A stretch of 64,000 nucleotides of DNA from Acephala macrosclerotiorum (taxonomy: Eukaryota > Ascomycota > Leotiomycetes > Helotiales > Mollisiaceae). The stretch lies in contig MU119330.1 in the NCBI GenBank assembly GCA_014904845.1, positions 86,990 through 150,989 on the forward strand, read 5' to 3'. The position numbers and the translations under genes were made by a program. Under the pieces are notes generated by a model. That model was not told the origin of the DNA. It saw only the letters and a program-made list of their open reading frames with translations, and ran no database searches. This document shows, in pieces, positions 35,171-47,169 of this stretch (position 1 is the stretch's first letter; each line of letters starts with the position of its first letter).

Positions 35171-36397
35171 TCACCCAGAAGCGCCACTCGTACACTTTAT
35201 TCCCGGCGTACTATCAATCCCTGCACAAAGATACTCCGCCGTCCCACTCGGAGGCTTGACAGACCACCCGCTCAAGTAAATACCACAAGTTCCATCCGCG
35301 GGACAATCGAGATTTGCGACCACCCGCTCATACTTCGTACTCGTCGTCCCCTTGAATTTCTTGAAATATATATCGGTGATGGATCCTGATCCCGGATTCG
35401 AAGCACAGTATGTAGCATCCTCCCCATAACAACTCTGAATCTGAGCAGCGTAGTCACAGCCTGTCATTGTCACTGTGTCCCAAGTCACGTTGCTGACTGT
35501 TGCGGTACCGTAGCCGCCGGGGTAGAGCTTGATGCCAACTGCTTTGGTGGAGGAGATCATCGTTGCATTGTAGACGTAGATGTTGGATACCACATCTAAA
35601 CCCGACTTCCCCAAACTGCCAACTGAGAGGCCGTGCGAGCCGGTACAAGTTATGCCAGAGACGGAGACATAATCAGCTCCTGGTTTGAAAGCGATGCAAT
35701 CGTCATCGTTCGTGACAGCTACATTGTTGACAGTCACATAGCTAGCTGGACCAATATCCCACCCATCCGTGTTCTTGGCCGCATTGCTGGAATTAGATGT
35801 CGCCGTTAACGTGATATCCGAGTACGCGATGTTCTTCGAGTTTCCAGCTACAGAATGAAAGACATTCGGCGCGTTCTTGAACTTCACATTCGAAACTGTG
35901 ATTCCAGTTGATCCAGTAATGTACATCAACGTCGGTCTAGCATAGCTCGTGTTGGTAGCAAAGTAATCCCAAGCAGCTTGTCCATTCCCATCCACAAGAC
36001 CTGTTCCAGTGACCGAACGGATGTTGGCAGTTGTGATATCTGATATGAGTAAGATTGCCTTTTTGCCTTCCCAGTAAGTTAGGTCGTCTGAGGCTTTGAG
36101 TGTGCCTTCGATTTGGAAATCGCAGTTGGTGCAGCCGGTGAAAGAGAGTGTTGAGCGGATGGCGTATGTTTTGCCTGCTGGTATCACAATCGTTCCACCG
36201 TTTCCGCAGCTTGCGATGGCTGATTGTATTGCTGGCACGTCGTCTGTCCCGGCATCTCCTGCTGAGGTCGGAGTGCAAACAGCTCGTTTTCCATGGACGT
36301 GGGTTGCGTCTCTTCTTACTGGTGTACCTCGAGCGTTTGTAAAAGTAGCAAGCGTAAGGATGAAGAAGACGACAGGCTGCAAAAAGTTTAGCATCAT
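35171..36397 (-). CDS. Secreted GH28 pectinase (polygalacturonase family), 408 residues
   Basis: Single exon. The start is ATG at 36397, which opens an N-terminal signal peptide (MMLNFLQPVVFFILTLATFT, then NARG); upstream codons in frame lack ATG. Right-handed beta-helix protein. The GH28 motifs are NTDGWDIG (about residues 209-216), NDDDC (230-234) and GSHGLSVGS (253-261). The three catalytic aspartates are therefore present (D211, and D231 with D232 in the NDDDC motif). The fourth canonical motif RIK is GIK here (GIKLYPGG, about 288), so the substrate-binding Arg is replaced. That points to an exo-acting or modified-pectin subfamily, such as xylogalacturonan-type enzymes, rather than a classic endopolygalacturonase. 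Several NxS/T sites and paired cysteines fit secretion. A decayed pectin methylesterase lies on the other side of its promoter. Confidence 0.88.
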   Translation of the reverse strand: MMLNFLQPVVFFILTLATFTNARGTPVRRDATHVHGKRAVCTPTSAGDAGTDDVPAIQSAIASCGNGGTIVIPAGKTYAIRSTLSFTGCTNCDFQIEGTLKASDDLTYWEGKKAILLISDITTANIRSVTGTGLVDGNGQAAWDYFATNTSYARPTLMYITGSTGITVSNVKFKNAPNVFHSVAGNSKNIAYSDITLTATSNSSNAAKNTDGWDIGPASYVTVNNVAVTNDDDCIAFKPGADYVSVSGITCTGSHGLSVGSLGKSGLDVVSNIYVYNATMISSTKAVGIKLYPGGYGTATVSNVTWDTVTMTGCDYAAQIQSCYGEDATYCASNPGSGSITDIYFKKFKGTTSTKYERVVANLDCPADGTCGIYLSGWSVKPPSGTAEYLCAGIDSTPGIKCTSGASG

Positions 36398-37349
36398 GTT
36401 TGATAGCCAAGTGAAGGCAGGTGAAAACGAGTGCTTGGAAAAGCGGATTGTCAGACGGCCAAGCAAACTCGAGTCGTTGATTTCTTATATAAAGTGAGTC
36501 TCTTTTCAATGAATTATTTCAAGCAAATATCTTCCGATCCGCTTTCCGCTTCCCAGATTCGTCTGATATCTGTGTTTCTTGTGCCCGGCATGATGGCATC
36601 GCTTGTTCCTAGAGATCATAAGTGGATTAATTATTCAGGATCAGCATCCACCGCCCTTCTCTTCTCGTAGCACTTGCTGTATTGAAAGAGGCAGATTGAT
36701 TCGGTATTCCTTTTTCCATGTATCACATCGGCCGATAGCGCATTCGTGGGAAGAAGATCTATAAACCCGTTTTTCATCTCCCCCGGATTTCGGGATATTT
36801 CCTGATCCGGAACGACTACCGATTTGAGGTCCGCAGTTCAATCAGCCTGAAACCGAACGTACATCTGACAGCTCGAAACATCGAAACATCTTCGCTTGGG
36901 GAGTGTGGGGATGTCTCGACAGAAAATCGAGCCAAGCTGCGTGGGACAAATTTGAAAGTGTTTTGTTCTGTCTTAGTGGGGTCTGGATGCGGGGCAAAAA
37001 CGTATTTCTCCGAAACATACTTCTTTCGTCAGCAAAAGACATTTGTTGATGTAGCTCACATGTAGAAGCATACGTCTGGTAATAGTATGAAGTAGGTTTC
37101 TTAGCTTTCCATGGGAGATGTAAGCCTTCCAGGAAAGAATGGAATACCAGCAATCTTCTCCCAACTAAACCATTCGAGTTCAATGCAATGGCATCTTGGC
37201 AGGGCGCTGCGTGAGCTTGACTTCAAGGGCCTGTGAGTATTAAAAGGTATGCTATGCTCATTCCGACGAACATCGTCTTTCCTTCCGTACACAGCCCTTT
37301 CTCCCCAATATGTTGCTCCACAACTTACACTCGTTTTCCCTTCTCCCAT
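36398..37349. other. Divergent intergenic region of the pectinase pair
   Basis: Holds the GH28 promoter on its left side. On the right, sequence before 37350 should encode the signal peptide and first strands of the methylesterase, but I see no intact N-terminus; a frame from ATG 37249 runs into the domain without a signal peptide. Confidence 0.45.
36485..36493 (-). promoter_or_regulatory. TATA-like box of the GH28 gene
   Basis: TTTATATAA on the minus strand, about 90 bp upstream of the pectinase ATG, a usual distance when the 5' untranslated region is short. Confidence 0.4.
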
Positions 37350-38426
37350 TATTAGTGACGCATGCATCTTCATTTTTGCAGGAACCTATGAGGAGCAAGT
37401 AGAGATCAATTATGGAAGTACTATCACCATCTATGGGTACACCAGCGAGTAAGTTTTTGGAGTTGGGCGGCATGACGAAGCTGCGTCCACATTCTAGACT
37501 TGATCTGATAATTGATGAACACTCCCAACTACTCGAACAACAAAGTTACAATTTCCAGCTCGCAGTCCTCGGCTAAAGCCGGTATGTTGAATGGCAGTTC
37601 TGTTGTGAACTTGGCCAGTGATGGAATAAATGTTTACAATATCAATTTTGAAAACACTTTTGGCACGGCTTCTCAGGAAAGTATTCAACTTCGTCCCCCA
37701 GCAACAATTGGAACTAACTCCAGGTAAGGCTGTTGCAGTTACTGCTAATGGAGACTCTCAAGGTTTCTATGGCTGTCAATTTATAGGTTGGCAAGATACG
37801 TTGTATGCAAAGGCAGGAAATCAATACTACAAAAGCTGGTACATCGAAGGTATGTTCTACAGAGGACGTTTATCACAACCGTGCTAACCATGATTTAGGA
37901 GCTACGGACTTCATCTTCGGAGACGCTGCAGCTTGGTTCGATTCTTGTAATCACACCCCAACCAAAATTCAAGTCCATCAAGGCTGACACCTCGCAGGTG
38001 ATATGCAACAAAAGAAAGCTGGGGCAGCCATAACAGCAAACAGCAGAACCCTTTCAACAGACGATGCCTGGTACATGTTCAACAGCTGCAACGTCGATGC
38101 AGCCTCTAGGTACTCGCTCGAGGGCGGGGTATATCTTGGCAGACCTTGGAGAGTCCTCGCCCGAGTGATATTCCAGAATTCGGTTCTTTCAAACATTATC
38201 AATGCTGCTAGGTAGACGACTATAGCTGAGAATGCAACTCCGTGAATGTACTCCATCGTGAGAGGCAAGATCATGTCGTTGATAATTAGTAGGGTATATG
38301 AAGAGTACAACAATAGGGGGTGACGGAGCTGATACCTCGGACAGAGAGTACACAACGACAGCCACAGCGGCCGTGACGCAGTCGCAACTTTGAGGAGATG
38401 CCAGCTGGATTGATGCGTCATACTAA
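37350..38426 (+). pseudogene. Pectin methylesterase (CE8), decayed
   Basis: The enzyme removes methyl groups from pectin. Pieces follow the CE8 order: FAGTYEEQVEINYGSTITIY (exon to 37448); NNKVTISSSQSSAKAG and GINVYNINFENTFG (about 37518-37680); GDSQGFYGCQFIGWQDTLY (37724-37849); ATDFIFGDAAAWFDSC (37899-37946 plus the join); ITANSRTLSTDDAWYMFNSC and YLGRPWR (from 37998); end DASWIDASY (38426). The active-site Gln (WQD), Asp (DFIFG) and Arg (GRPWR) are present. Damage: no signal peptide, no usable acceptor before about 37518, TAG where Trp is expected at about 38213, an extra base in the G run at about 38325, and TGA near 38372. Four intron boundaries still look normal, so the decay is recent. 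Confidence 0.8.
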
Positions 38427-40736
38427 GGAGAGTTTATTTCTCGTGTACATAATGAATGATATCCATTCCTTGTTGATTCTCTCTAATCATACCGCCCCCG
38501 AAACATTCTGCTCAACAACCTCGAAATGATGTAACATTAGAAACGATAATTGCAACATCGGACTCGACTTCAGAAGTTCGTCCGACGTTTCTCAAAGGCT
38601 GATCCGCATAGTCACTTGCTAAATTGTGGCGTGACGTTAGAAATGGGTCTCTTTCAAGACTGTGGCGTGTTCTCCTTATTCACCGATCATTCTTGTCGCT
38701 CCGCAAGGCTCGCTTGTTAAACTCGAGTCGCATTTAAGGGGGCTTCCATTAATACCGACTCGCACTCAGGGGTGATTCGCTAAGCGAGATGGTGTTCACG
38801 AAATGCCGGATATGGAAGTTAGCGTCACATGCCCTTGATGGCATTCCTATACAATACCAACGACAATAATTTTGGAAGGGCACAGAGTTGATGGAAGGGC
38901 TATTTCAATGCTGGTGTAATTCCTTCTTGAAAAAGGTCAGGAGTTGATAGATAAATGGCCTCAAAACGGTCAAGTGTTGTCGGAGCTTTTGGGGAGCAGC
39001 GAAAGTGGCTTTGGCCAGACGAACCGACACTTCCAAATAAAACAGAGCGTTCAGCCTATACTATGGTCCGTGGATATCCTATTAATCTATATGTATATTG
39101 CCAACTTCCCCAACAAATATGATAGCCTTTCGGATATAGAAACTGTTGCTTCTTGACTTCTTCAACCAAAGGAGTTGATGACGAACGCCGCCCAGCAGCA
39201 GATGAACCATAATGTAGCACGTATTGCCCACCCTTAACACACCAATATTTGTGCCGACCCTTCTCCCCCATAATTCTTTTTGCTGAGGTCTTTGATATTG
39301 AGATATTCGGAACGCTTGAGGAGTCTGAATCGTACGGAGGCTAGGATCGAGGATCTCGTGGTGTAAGGACTTCTTGACAACAGTCGATGTGCGTCTTCTG
39401 TATTATCTGCTGCCCAAACAATAGTCGGCGATACCATAGTTTGGGAGTCGATGGAACTATCGTGTCCCTGAAAGAGTCTTCCTAGCTAGCAGAGGTCTAT
39501 CTTGTACTGTACCTTCCGCACGGCCAGGCAGTCTTTCTCTAGCCTGAACGTCGTTATGATCCTTCCGCCTGGGAACGACCTACCTATATGCGTTCGACGA
39601 TAATCTCCCTGTCTCGATCCTCCACTAAGACGATGTCTATCGAGACTCTGTGTCCAACCATCTTAGATCTCGACATGGTTTCGACCGTTCCGCTGGCCAT
39701 TACGGACAGTGTCTTCTTGATGGTTGTTGCGAACTCGTCAGAGCTTCGCAGTCGCTTCCTTCGGCGTACTTCGACTTGCGGAAAGATCTTTGAGTGGACT
39801 GTATGTTCTGTGGTATGTGTAGCTTTGCATCATTTGGGAGGATGGGGAGAGGGAGGCAAGCACTATTTAAGGGTAAGGCTCTGACCCTCCCCAGCCTCAT
39901 TGGTCCCGCCCCCTTCTAGAGACACTCTCTGCTATTGATCTAACTGATTGAGGAACTAGGTTAGCCAATTGGCTCGATTGGGCACCGGTGGTGACTCCCA
40001 AGTCAAGCCCCACTAGCTCTTGCGCATACCCATATAATCTCGACCTTCCATCCTTCGACGACAATCTTTCCTTCTTCATACATACACTTCTCCTCTTCCT
40101 TCCCCTACCACCACTCAACTCTATCGAAATACAACCCCCACCCGATAAACTATCACCTACGAGTACGTCTTGTATTGTAGTCACCTTCCCCCCTCTTCCT
40201 CCCCTTGAAATCTCCAACTGTCATCGTCACTAGTTTCCGCAACCTCCCGCCCTTCATTTCACCGACATATTTTGGATTTCCCCCCTATCCTGATCATCGC
40301 CGCCTCAATGTAAGTCGTCAACAGCACAGCCTACATTCCATAGGCTGATCATCGAACAGTTTTCCGATTCTCAAGTGTCTACGACATTGTGTCTTTGATC
40401 CTTCGATTAAGCGGCGATCGTCACCAAAGCATCAATCTTGAACGCCTTCATTTTGGAAAAAGATCCACACCTTTGTAAGACCCCTTCGATTGACCTATTT
40501 TATCCTATTATGTATGTCACTTGCTAACTTGTTGCAGCTTGGAAATAACTTTGCATTTCCGAGCTACCCAGCCTCCTCCTTAGCCAACAAGCGACTTCTC
40601 GATCACCATTTATCCTTCGATCCGCAAAGCCTAGCACTTCTTTGCGTCAACAAGATCGAGCTCTTCCCAATCCTTGAGCCTATTTCGAACATCCCTCCTT
40701 AGTATCCACACCTCACCGAGTTGGTCGTCTGACACG
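38427..40736. other. 2.3-kb intergenic region
   Basis: No supported gene. The last ~700 bp are C/T-rich, with several donor-like GTAAG and acceptor-like sites, and probably hold the promoter and a possibly spliced 5' untranslated region of the gene starting at 40737. Confidence 0.4.
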
Positions 40737-43052
40737 ATGTCGCAATTCACCAGCCAGTCCGTGATGCAGCAGCATAAGGATCTTGCAGAAGTCTATCGAA
40801 ACCGTGGCCTCGATATCGAAAATTCATGGCGCTCCTTCGATGAAGGCCAACGTGTATCTATACTCAAGAAGTGCATTGCTCCCAAGTCTCTGCTGAAGAA
40901 CATGACAGACCGCAGCAAGGGTAAAGGTCCTAGAATCATTCGAGAATTGAACCTCGAGGATATTACGGAGCCTGGATCGGACATTCTATTGCATATAATT
41001 CAACATAGGGCTACCATGTCTTTGTGCGAACAGTACAAGTTAGGTGTCAGCGGTGACATTGGTGACGGGGAGTTCTGCGAAAGTATGGTCGCTGACAATG
41101 AGCTCACGGTTGCGAATGTCCCAAATCCACAGGAGAATGTCTTGATCTTCTCCTATGAAGGAGCGTACGGAGCTGTCGTCAAGTCCAGTACTATCCCACC
41201 TGCGAAGCTGCAATTCCATACCGCGGCCGGGAATGCTAAGGAAGGAATTGTTTATGAGCCGCTTGGCAGATTGGTCCTGGAGAAGGTGTACATCATCTTG
41301 AATGCCCTTAATCTCCTGGTGGCAGCTATCCTGGAGGCTGGCTTGACAGCTGAGGGAGAGAAAGAGCGAGCACCAAAGCCAGATGAGGTCTTTAGTTCCG
41401 CAATGTCCAATATGACTATTAATCCGGGACAAACCAAGCTCCAGACATCCGACATGCTCGCGAGAGCCATCGAGCAGAGAGATGCTCTCACCGACTACCT
41501 GGACATCATCCGCTCTGAGGCTGAGGTTTTGCATTATCTGACTGCAATTCAGTATTGGAACAGACCGGGATTTGTCCATGATGACTCAGGGAAACCAATG
41601 GAGGCCGATAAACTCCTCGGAAACAAGTTTATGGGTTTTGCGGTATTTGAGGTGGTCCAAAATGCCATCGAGGCAACCGCCATCTGGGCTTATATCGTCC
41701 GAGTACTCGAACTGCTCGTTGCTGTACCAGCCAATGATAAGTTAGGCAAATTCTCGAGAGAGATCTTAAAGCGAGAACTTTCAACAATGGTCAGTCTTCA
41801 CCTCCTCTTTTATTATCTACCCCTCCTACCTGCATACCAGTTCAAGAGATTTCAAATCATGCTGTTGATTCTTTTAATCTACTGGGGTATACCAGAACTT
41901 TGGAAAGATGCATACTGACTCAGAGATTTTGCCATTCAGGTCCAGCTGGAGTACATTCGTTGCCAGGACCGATTCAAGCTCCAAGTGCAAACCGGCACTG
42001 GAAACTTGAAATATTTCAAGCGCCACAACGAGGGGTCTGACGATGTTGTTCAACGAACATCTCTCAAAGTCAAACCTAATACTCTCAACAAGAAAGCCCC
42101 TCAGATTAGCTACATGTTGAAATTGTGCCAGCCTGAAACCACTCCGTCCCAAGCAGTCGATTGGCTGAAGAAGATTGATGACCTTCACAATCAAAATGAC
42201 TCAGAGCGAGACATCATGCTCGAGAGAGAGTGGGAGGCATTCAGTGACTTGGCTGTCATCGTCCAATTTCATCAAGCATTTAGAACCCTCTCGGTAGCCC
42301 AGAAGCTCCCTGAACCGGATCTAAGAAAGGGCCAAATCTTCGCATCGCGGGCCAAGGAATTGGCAGCTGAATTACATGTTATCAAGAAGGATGTCAATTT
42401 GGCCACGTTTGCTGCACCTATCGCCAATCTGAAGAGACAAGACATGGCCGAAGGAGCCCTGAATTCGTTGGATGAATTCGTTGAGCAGAGGACCGGCTCG
42501 AGCATGGGATTCCTGTACGAAGATCTTGTGGAGGAGTGTGCATCAACCATCGATCAATATTGTCAAGAACGAAAAGCAGTACTTGCCCCCAAAGCAAATG
42601 ACGAGGAGGATTGGCCAACCATAGCATCCACATCGACCGCGATCCTCCTTCAGCAGCGTAAGGAGAAAGGCAAGACCCGTCCTCCTCACTCCTCGATCTT
42701 CGACATGACTCCCACGGCCGCACCCATAGTACCCGCTGATGCCCCCAAGCAAAAGATCAAGGTCAAGCCTAGCACATTTCGAACTATTACAATGTTCTTC
42801 ACGAGATCCGAGAGCGTCGGACCCATCTGGTTTGAAGAACTTGAGGCCGCAATGAAGGACCTCAAGTTTAACGAGGTACCAATCGGGGGGTCCAGATTTA
42901 ACTTCCATCCGACTGCCGAGACACCCCTGCCTCATCGATCTATCCAGTTCCATACCCCACATAAAGGTAAGATTGAAGGAGGTATCCGTTTTAGGTTTGC
43001 GTACCGATTGAGGAGAACCTTTGGGTTGGAGTTGGGTGTTTTGGAGTCATAA
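40737..43052 (+). CDS. Conserved fungal protein of unknown function, 721 residues
   Basis: Two exons, 40737-41789 and 41940-43052, around a 150-nt intron (GTCAGT donor, CATTCAG acceptor) in phase 0; the start is ATG at 40737 (MSQFTSQSVMQQHKDLAEVY). The protein is largely helical. Recognisable blocks are NSWRSFDEGQRVSILKKC, ELNLEDITEPGSDILLHIIQ with HRAT following, and QYWNRPGFVHDD before the intron. The last ~100 residues form a separate basic end (FNFHPTAETPLPHRSIQFH, YRLRRTFGLELG). It resembles a widespread fungal family deposited under the name 'ipa protein', but I cannot confirm that and no activity is known. No signal peptide or membrane helix. Confidence 0.75.
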
Positions 43053-44007
43053 ACTAGACTGCATAGAGATGGGAGCAGGGCTCCATTGGATCGGGAGGAG
43101 GGGGATCTTTTGGAGACATAGAAGGAGTAGACAGGATACACAGGATACATAGAGTACACAGCATAGAGACGGCAACCATAACTCCGTTTGGATAGGGGTC
43201 TTTAGGAGGTAGAGAATACTACATTTGGCGAACATGACAAACATTTGCCCTGTACACCGCGACGCCGTTAATGGAGAGACTATCCTTATTGATGAGCGCC
43301 AGATGCTAAGATAAAGATCAAGGAGTACATAGGCCTAGAAGACCTGGGGAAAAAGAGAGGGGGAGTATGGCAGCATTACGTGATACTATAACAGTCCCAA
43401 ACCCTAACAAGAAGTACGGGGGACCAGTGAACCACTTGCAAGACCATCAAATAATTCACAAACTGGTATCCAAGAAAAGTTTTGAGAAAGTCCCAGAGAA
43501 AAATCCGCCGGTCGTCAAGTGACAACCCCAATTTCGTGTTCAACGCGTTCAGAGCCGATGACTCCCAATCACCAAAACCAAACACAACTTTATCAAATTT
43601 GGAAAGTACAAAGTACAGTACTTCCATGAATGAAAGTGCAAACAAACTCAGGAAGTGTAGCAAGGAAGTAATTAACAATTGCGAAAGCCAGAGAAAGTTC
43701 TCTCGACGAGGAAATCGCGAGGCACGGCACCTTCTCGAGCTCATACCATACGAGTGATACGATTCTGCAAGTGCTCTGCTGTCATCAAACTGGTAGGATG
43801 CAGCGATCATACTTGCGTTTCAGGAAACTCAATTTTCTAAGTCCTAAGCCTTGCGATTTCCACATTGAGGTACACAATGCTGTTGGAATCCCTTCAACGC
43901 ATCAGCACGAATAGAATATGCGTATAACGAAGGAGTGAGGACTTGATACTTGAAGCAGGATTCCAAACTTCTACAGGGGTGCATAAGACGTTATTAACGC
44001 ATCTTCC

Positions 44008-44067
44008 CATATAGGAGATTTTTCACGTGCTTGGTTTCATATAGGAGATCTTTCACGTGCTTGGTTT
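44008..44067. repeat. Tandem 30-bp duplication carrying CACGTG
   Basis: Two adjacent 30-bp units (44008-44037 and 44038-44067) differ at one position. Each holds the palindrome CACGTG (44024-44029 and 44054-44059), the core site of bHLH factors. They lie about 120 bp upstream of a possible small-protein start at 44189, so they could be a duplicated upstream element. Confidence 0.85.
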
Positions 44068-44425
44068 CACAGATCCGAAGTTGCCGGGCGGGTGGCTTTC
44101 CTCGCCTCGCCGCCTTTTCCCTACTAACTGAACCTCCGTCATCGTCGTCAAATCAACAATACCAACGACGGCGAATACACTACGCAATATGGAGAAGAGC
44201 ACGGCGCGGCAACAGCAGCCAAGAGAAGCTTCGTACACCATGCAGGCACGAGCAATACGAGAGGAGATTGAGATAAACGGAGGTCTCGTAAGTCCCGATC
44301 GCAAGACTCTATCACATGCTTTGCTAGTTGAACTCCTGTTCTGGCTGGATGGTCCCTCCAGCCACCACCTGCAGCCCAACCGCCATGTGCAGCCACAACT
44401 GGCGCTTACGATCATACTCCCCACT

Positions 44426-44563
44426 GGCCTTATTAAATGTTAATGAGCAATGACCAGTGTTTAACTGATATAGTAAAACACCGCGATCTCGAACAGGTGA
44501 TTGGTCCGGCCACTCCCTTGGAGACACGGCCACAATCACCTCAGAATTAACATTTAAAAGGCC
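44426..44563. repeat. Imperfect inverted repeat, arms ~18 bp
   Basis: Left arm 44426-44443 (GGCCTTATTAAATGTTAA) matches the reverse complement of the right arm 44547-44563 with a single base gap. Weaker matching extends outward (CCCACTGG versus CCCACAGG). The spacer is about 103 bp. It resembles in size the inverted repeat at 22919-23053, though the sequence is unrelated. Confidence 0.7.
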
Positions 44564-45191
44564 CTGTGGGTAGTACATCATACATGGATAACGACAGGGA
44601 GTTAAACTCCTTTTAGGTCAAGCGAGTGAGAATTCAAGCTTAAAATTTCTGTTTGGAGGCTGAGCCATGCAACCATTTCATAAGTTTGCATAACTCCAGT
44701 TATCTTTAGGTGCTATGATGATTTCTGAAGGCTTGGGGCTCTTCTTTCTGACGAGTGAGAGCCTGAACCGCAAGATCCGACACGCGCAGACACATTAGCA
44801 CCGAGCACAGCACTGCTCAAGACGCAGACCTCGTGGCAGAGATACGTTCGAGCTGAGCTCCGTACGTAATTTCTAATACTGGGGTATTTGAGCTGTACTT
44901 TTAGATATATATGAAGTCTTCTTACCGTCTGATCTCGCATCGCATCATTGTTCCGGTATCCACCTCCTCTGGGCCAGATCGTTGCTAGTGTGTCCCTGCT
45001 GATCTCCCGCTGGGACCGATTTCCGTGACTACCAGATTACCCTTGCGTCATAAGAGAAGCATAAAACAAAACCGACTTCATATTGTTCAAATACATATCT
45101 TTGCCCCTCTTCTGGTCTTCGTTTGTCTTCACTTCTGTACCTATTCGTATTTCCTTTTACGAGTGAGGTTTGATACCCATAGGTGATCACC

Positions 45192-47169
45192 ATGAAGGTT
45201 CTCGCTCCTATATTTGCATCGCTCGCGTCTTTATCTCTATGTAATGGTATGTTTTCAGGATCATCCCGAGTTATCCAGCTGACAGCATATAGCAAATGCT
45301 ATTTCTTTCCCAAGAGATCCAACTGCGGAAACATGGGCTGTTAATGCTATAGCTCGCGCTCTACCTAATTCACCTTCAGGAGGATATGCCCCGGCGGTTG
45401 TGACCTGTCCTGCAAACAGACCTACCATCAGGAATGCAGATTCACTGTCACCGAACGAGACAACATGGCTCCCAATACGGAGAAACGCCACAATCGAGCC
45501 CATGATTTCATGGCTTACGAGAATGAACATTACAGACTTTGATGCCGCATCATACATCAACGGCATCCGAAACAATGCGACAGCACTACCAAACATTGGT
45601 ATTGCAGCTTCAGGAGGTGGATGGCGAGCTTTGATGAACGGAGCTGGATTCTTGGCTGCTGCGGACAACCGGACCTCCAACTCCACCAACAGAGGCCAGA
45701 TTGGGGGCCTTCTTCAGGCTTCAACATATGTAGCTGGGCTTTCTGGCGGTGGATGGCTAGTAGGCTCCATCTACACAAATAACTTCAGTTCCGTGCAAGA
45801 TCTTCGTGATGGAAGTAAGGATTCCAACATCTGGAAGTTTGACAACAGTGTCCTCGAAGGCCCCACCGGAGATGGCATCCAACTCCTCAGCACTGCAGAC
45901 TACTGGAGTACTCTTCATGACGAGGTTGGGTCAAAGGCGGATGCTGGTTACAACACCTCTATCACTGATTACTGGGGACGTGCATTATCCTTCCAATTGG
46001 TCAATGCCACAGACGGAGGACCATCATATACGTTTTCTTCGATCGCTGAGCAGGACATCTTCACGAGTGGTTCGATCCCCATGCCATTCCTCGTCTCTGA
46101 CAGCCGCGCGCCATACACAAATATTGTGTCCTTGAACTCCACTGTTTTCGAGTTCAACCCATGGGAGTTGGGCTCCTGGGATCCAACCACCTACGCCTTC
46201 GCACCACTTCAATATGTCGGCTCGAACTTCTCAGCTGGCGTCGTCCCATCGGATGGTTCGTGTGTCGAAGGCTTCGACCAAGCTGGTTTCGTGATGGGAA
46301 CTTCTTCCACGCTGTTTAACCAGGTTCTCGTGGTTCTCAACTCCTCATCGGTCCCAAGTATCGTGTCAAACGTTCTCGAGAGCATTCTGGGCGACATCGG
46401 CTTTGACAACAACGATATTGCTCAATATCAACCAAATCCATTCTACCATTTCAACAACGACACCAACCGAAGTGCCAACTCCACCCAGTTGACTTTAGTC
46501 GACGGTGGCGAGGATGGTCAAAACATTCCTCTATACCCACTCATCCAACCTCAACGAAACGTCGACGTGATCTTCGCCATCGACTCATCGGCCGATACCA
46601 ACAACTGGCCGAACGGAACCTCTTTAGTTGCTACATATGAGAGATCACTGAATAGTACCGTCGAAAACGGGACCGCGTTCCCATCAATCCCAGATCAAAA
46701 CACCTTCGTCAACCTAGGACTCAATAACCGCCCAACCTTCTTCGGTTGCAACGCGTCCAACATGACCGGTCCGTCACCACTTATTGTCTATATCCCCAAC
46801 TCACCCTACGTCTACGCCTCCAACGTGTCAACCTACCAACTCGCATACAGCGACAGAGAACGCAACCTAATCATCCAGAACGGATATGAGGTTGCGACGC
46901 AAGCAAACGGGACGATTGATGCAGAATGGCCGACTTGTATGGCATGCGCTGTGCTCAGCAGAAGTTTTACCAAGACGGGAACTACAGTACCAACAGTCTG
47001 CCAACAATGTTTTGATCGCTACTGCTGGAATGGAACTGTGGACTCGACGAATCCTGCGAATTATTTGCCGAGCTTCAAGGTTGGAGAGATTTCTTCTGCA
47101 GCGAGCAGTATTAGGGTTGGTACGATGGTGTCAGTTGCTGCTATTATGGTTGCTATATTGTTGATGTAA
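45192..47169 (+). CDS. Secreted/GPI-anchored lysophospholipase (phospholipase B), 643 residues
   Basis: Two exons, 45192-45246 and 45293-47169, with a 46-nt intron (GTATGT to ATATAG). N-terminal signal peptide MKVLAPIFASLASLSLCNA. The enzyme removes fatty acids from phospholipids and lysophospholipids at the cell surface. Catalytic marks: the oxyanion loop SGGGWR (about 125-130), the nucleophile motif GLSGGGW with Ser near 169, and VDGGEDGQNIP with the catalytic Asp near 422. The C-terminal half has the usual cysteine pairs (CMAC, CQQC) and many N-glycosylation sites. The end has a small-residue stretch followed by a hydrophobic tail (VSVAAIMVAILLM), which fits a GPI anchor. Length is normal for the family. 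Phospholipase B enzymes contribute to nutrient release and, in some pathogens, to virulence. Confidence 0.93.

Larger units (their letters stand above)
43053..45191. other. Intergenic with weak candidates and repeats
   Basis: No confident gene in 2.1 kb. Weak candidates: a minus-strand frame with ATG at 43810 down to 43376 (144 residues, hydrophobic middle); a plus-strand start at 44189 (MEKSTARQQQPREASYTMQA) that reaches a GTAAGT donor after about 34 codons; and a minus-strand ATG frame 44581-44324. Two repeats are listed separately. Confidence 0.35.

Noticed and set aside
37936..37960. GGTTCGATTC, a possible tRNA B box
   Set aside because: It lies inside a coding exon of the methylesterase relic, and no cloverleaf can be drawn around it. 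No tRNA or rRNA was seen in the window.
37978..38421. 147-codon minus-strand frame
   Set aside because: Antisense to the methylesterase relic, whose plus-strand motifs are unmistakable.
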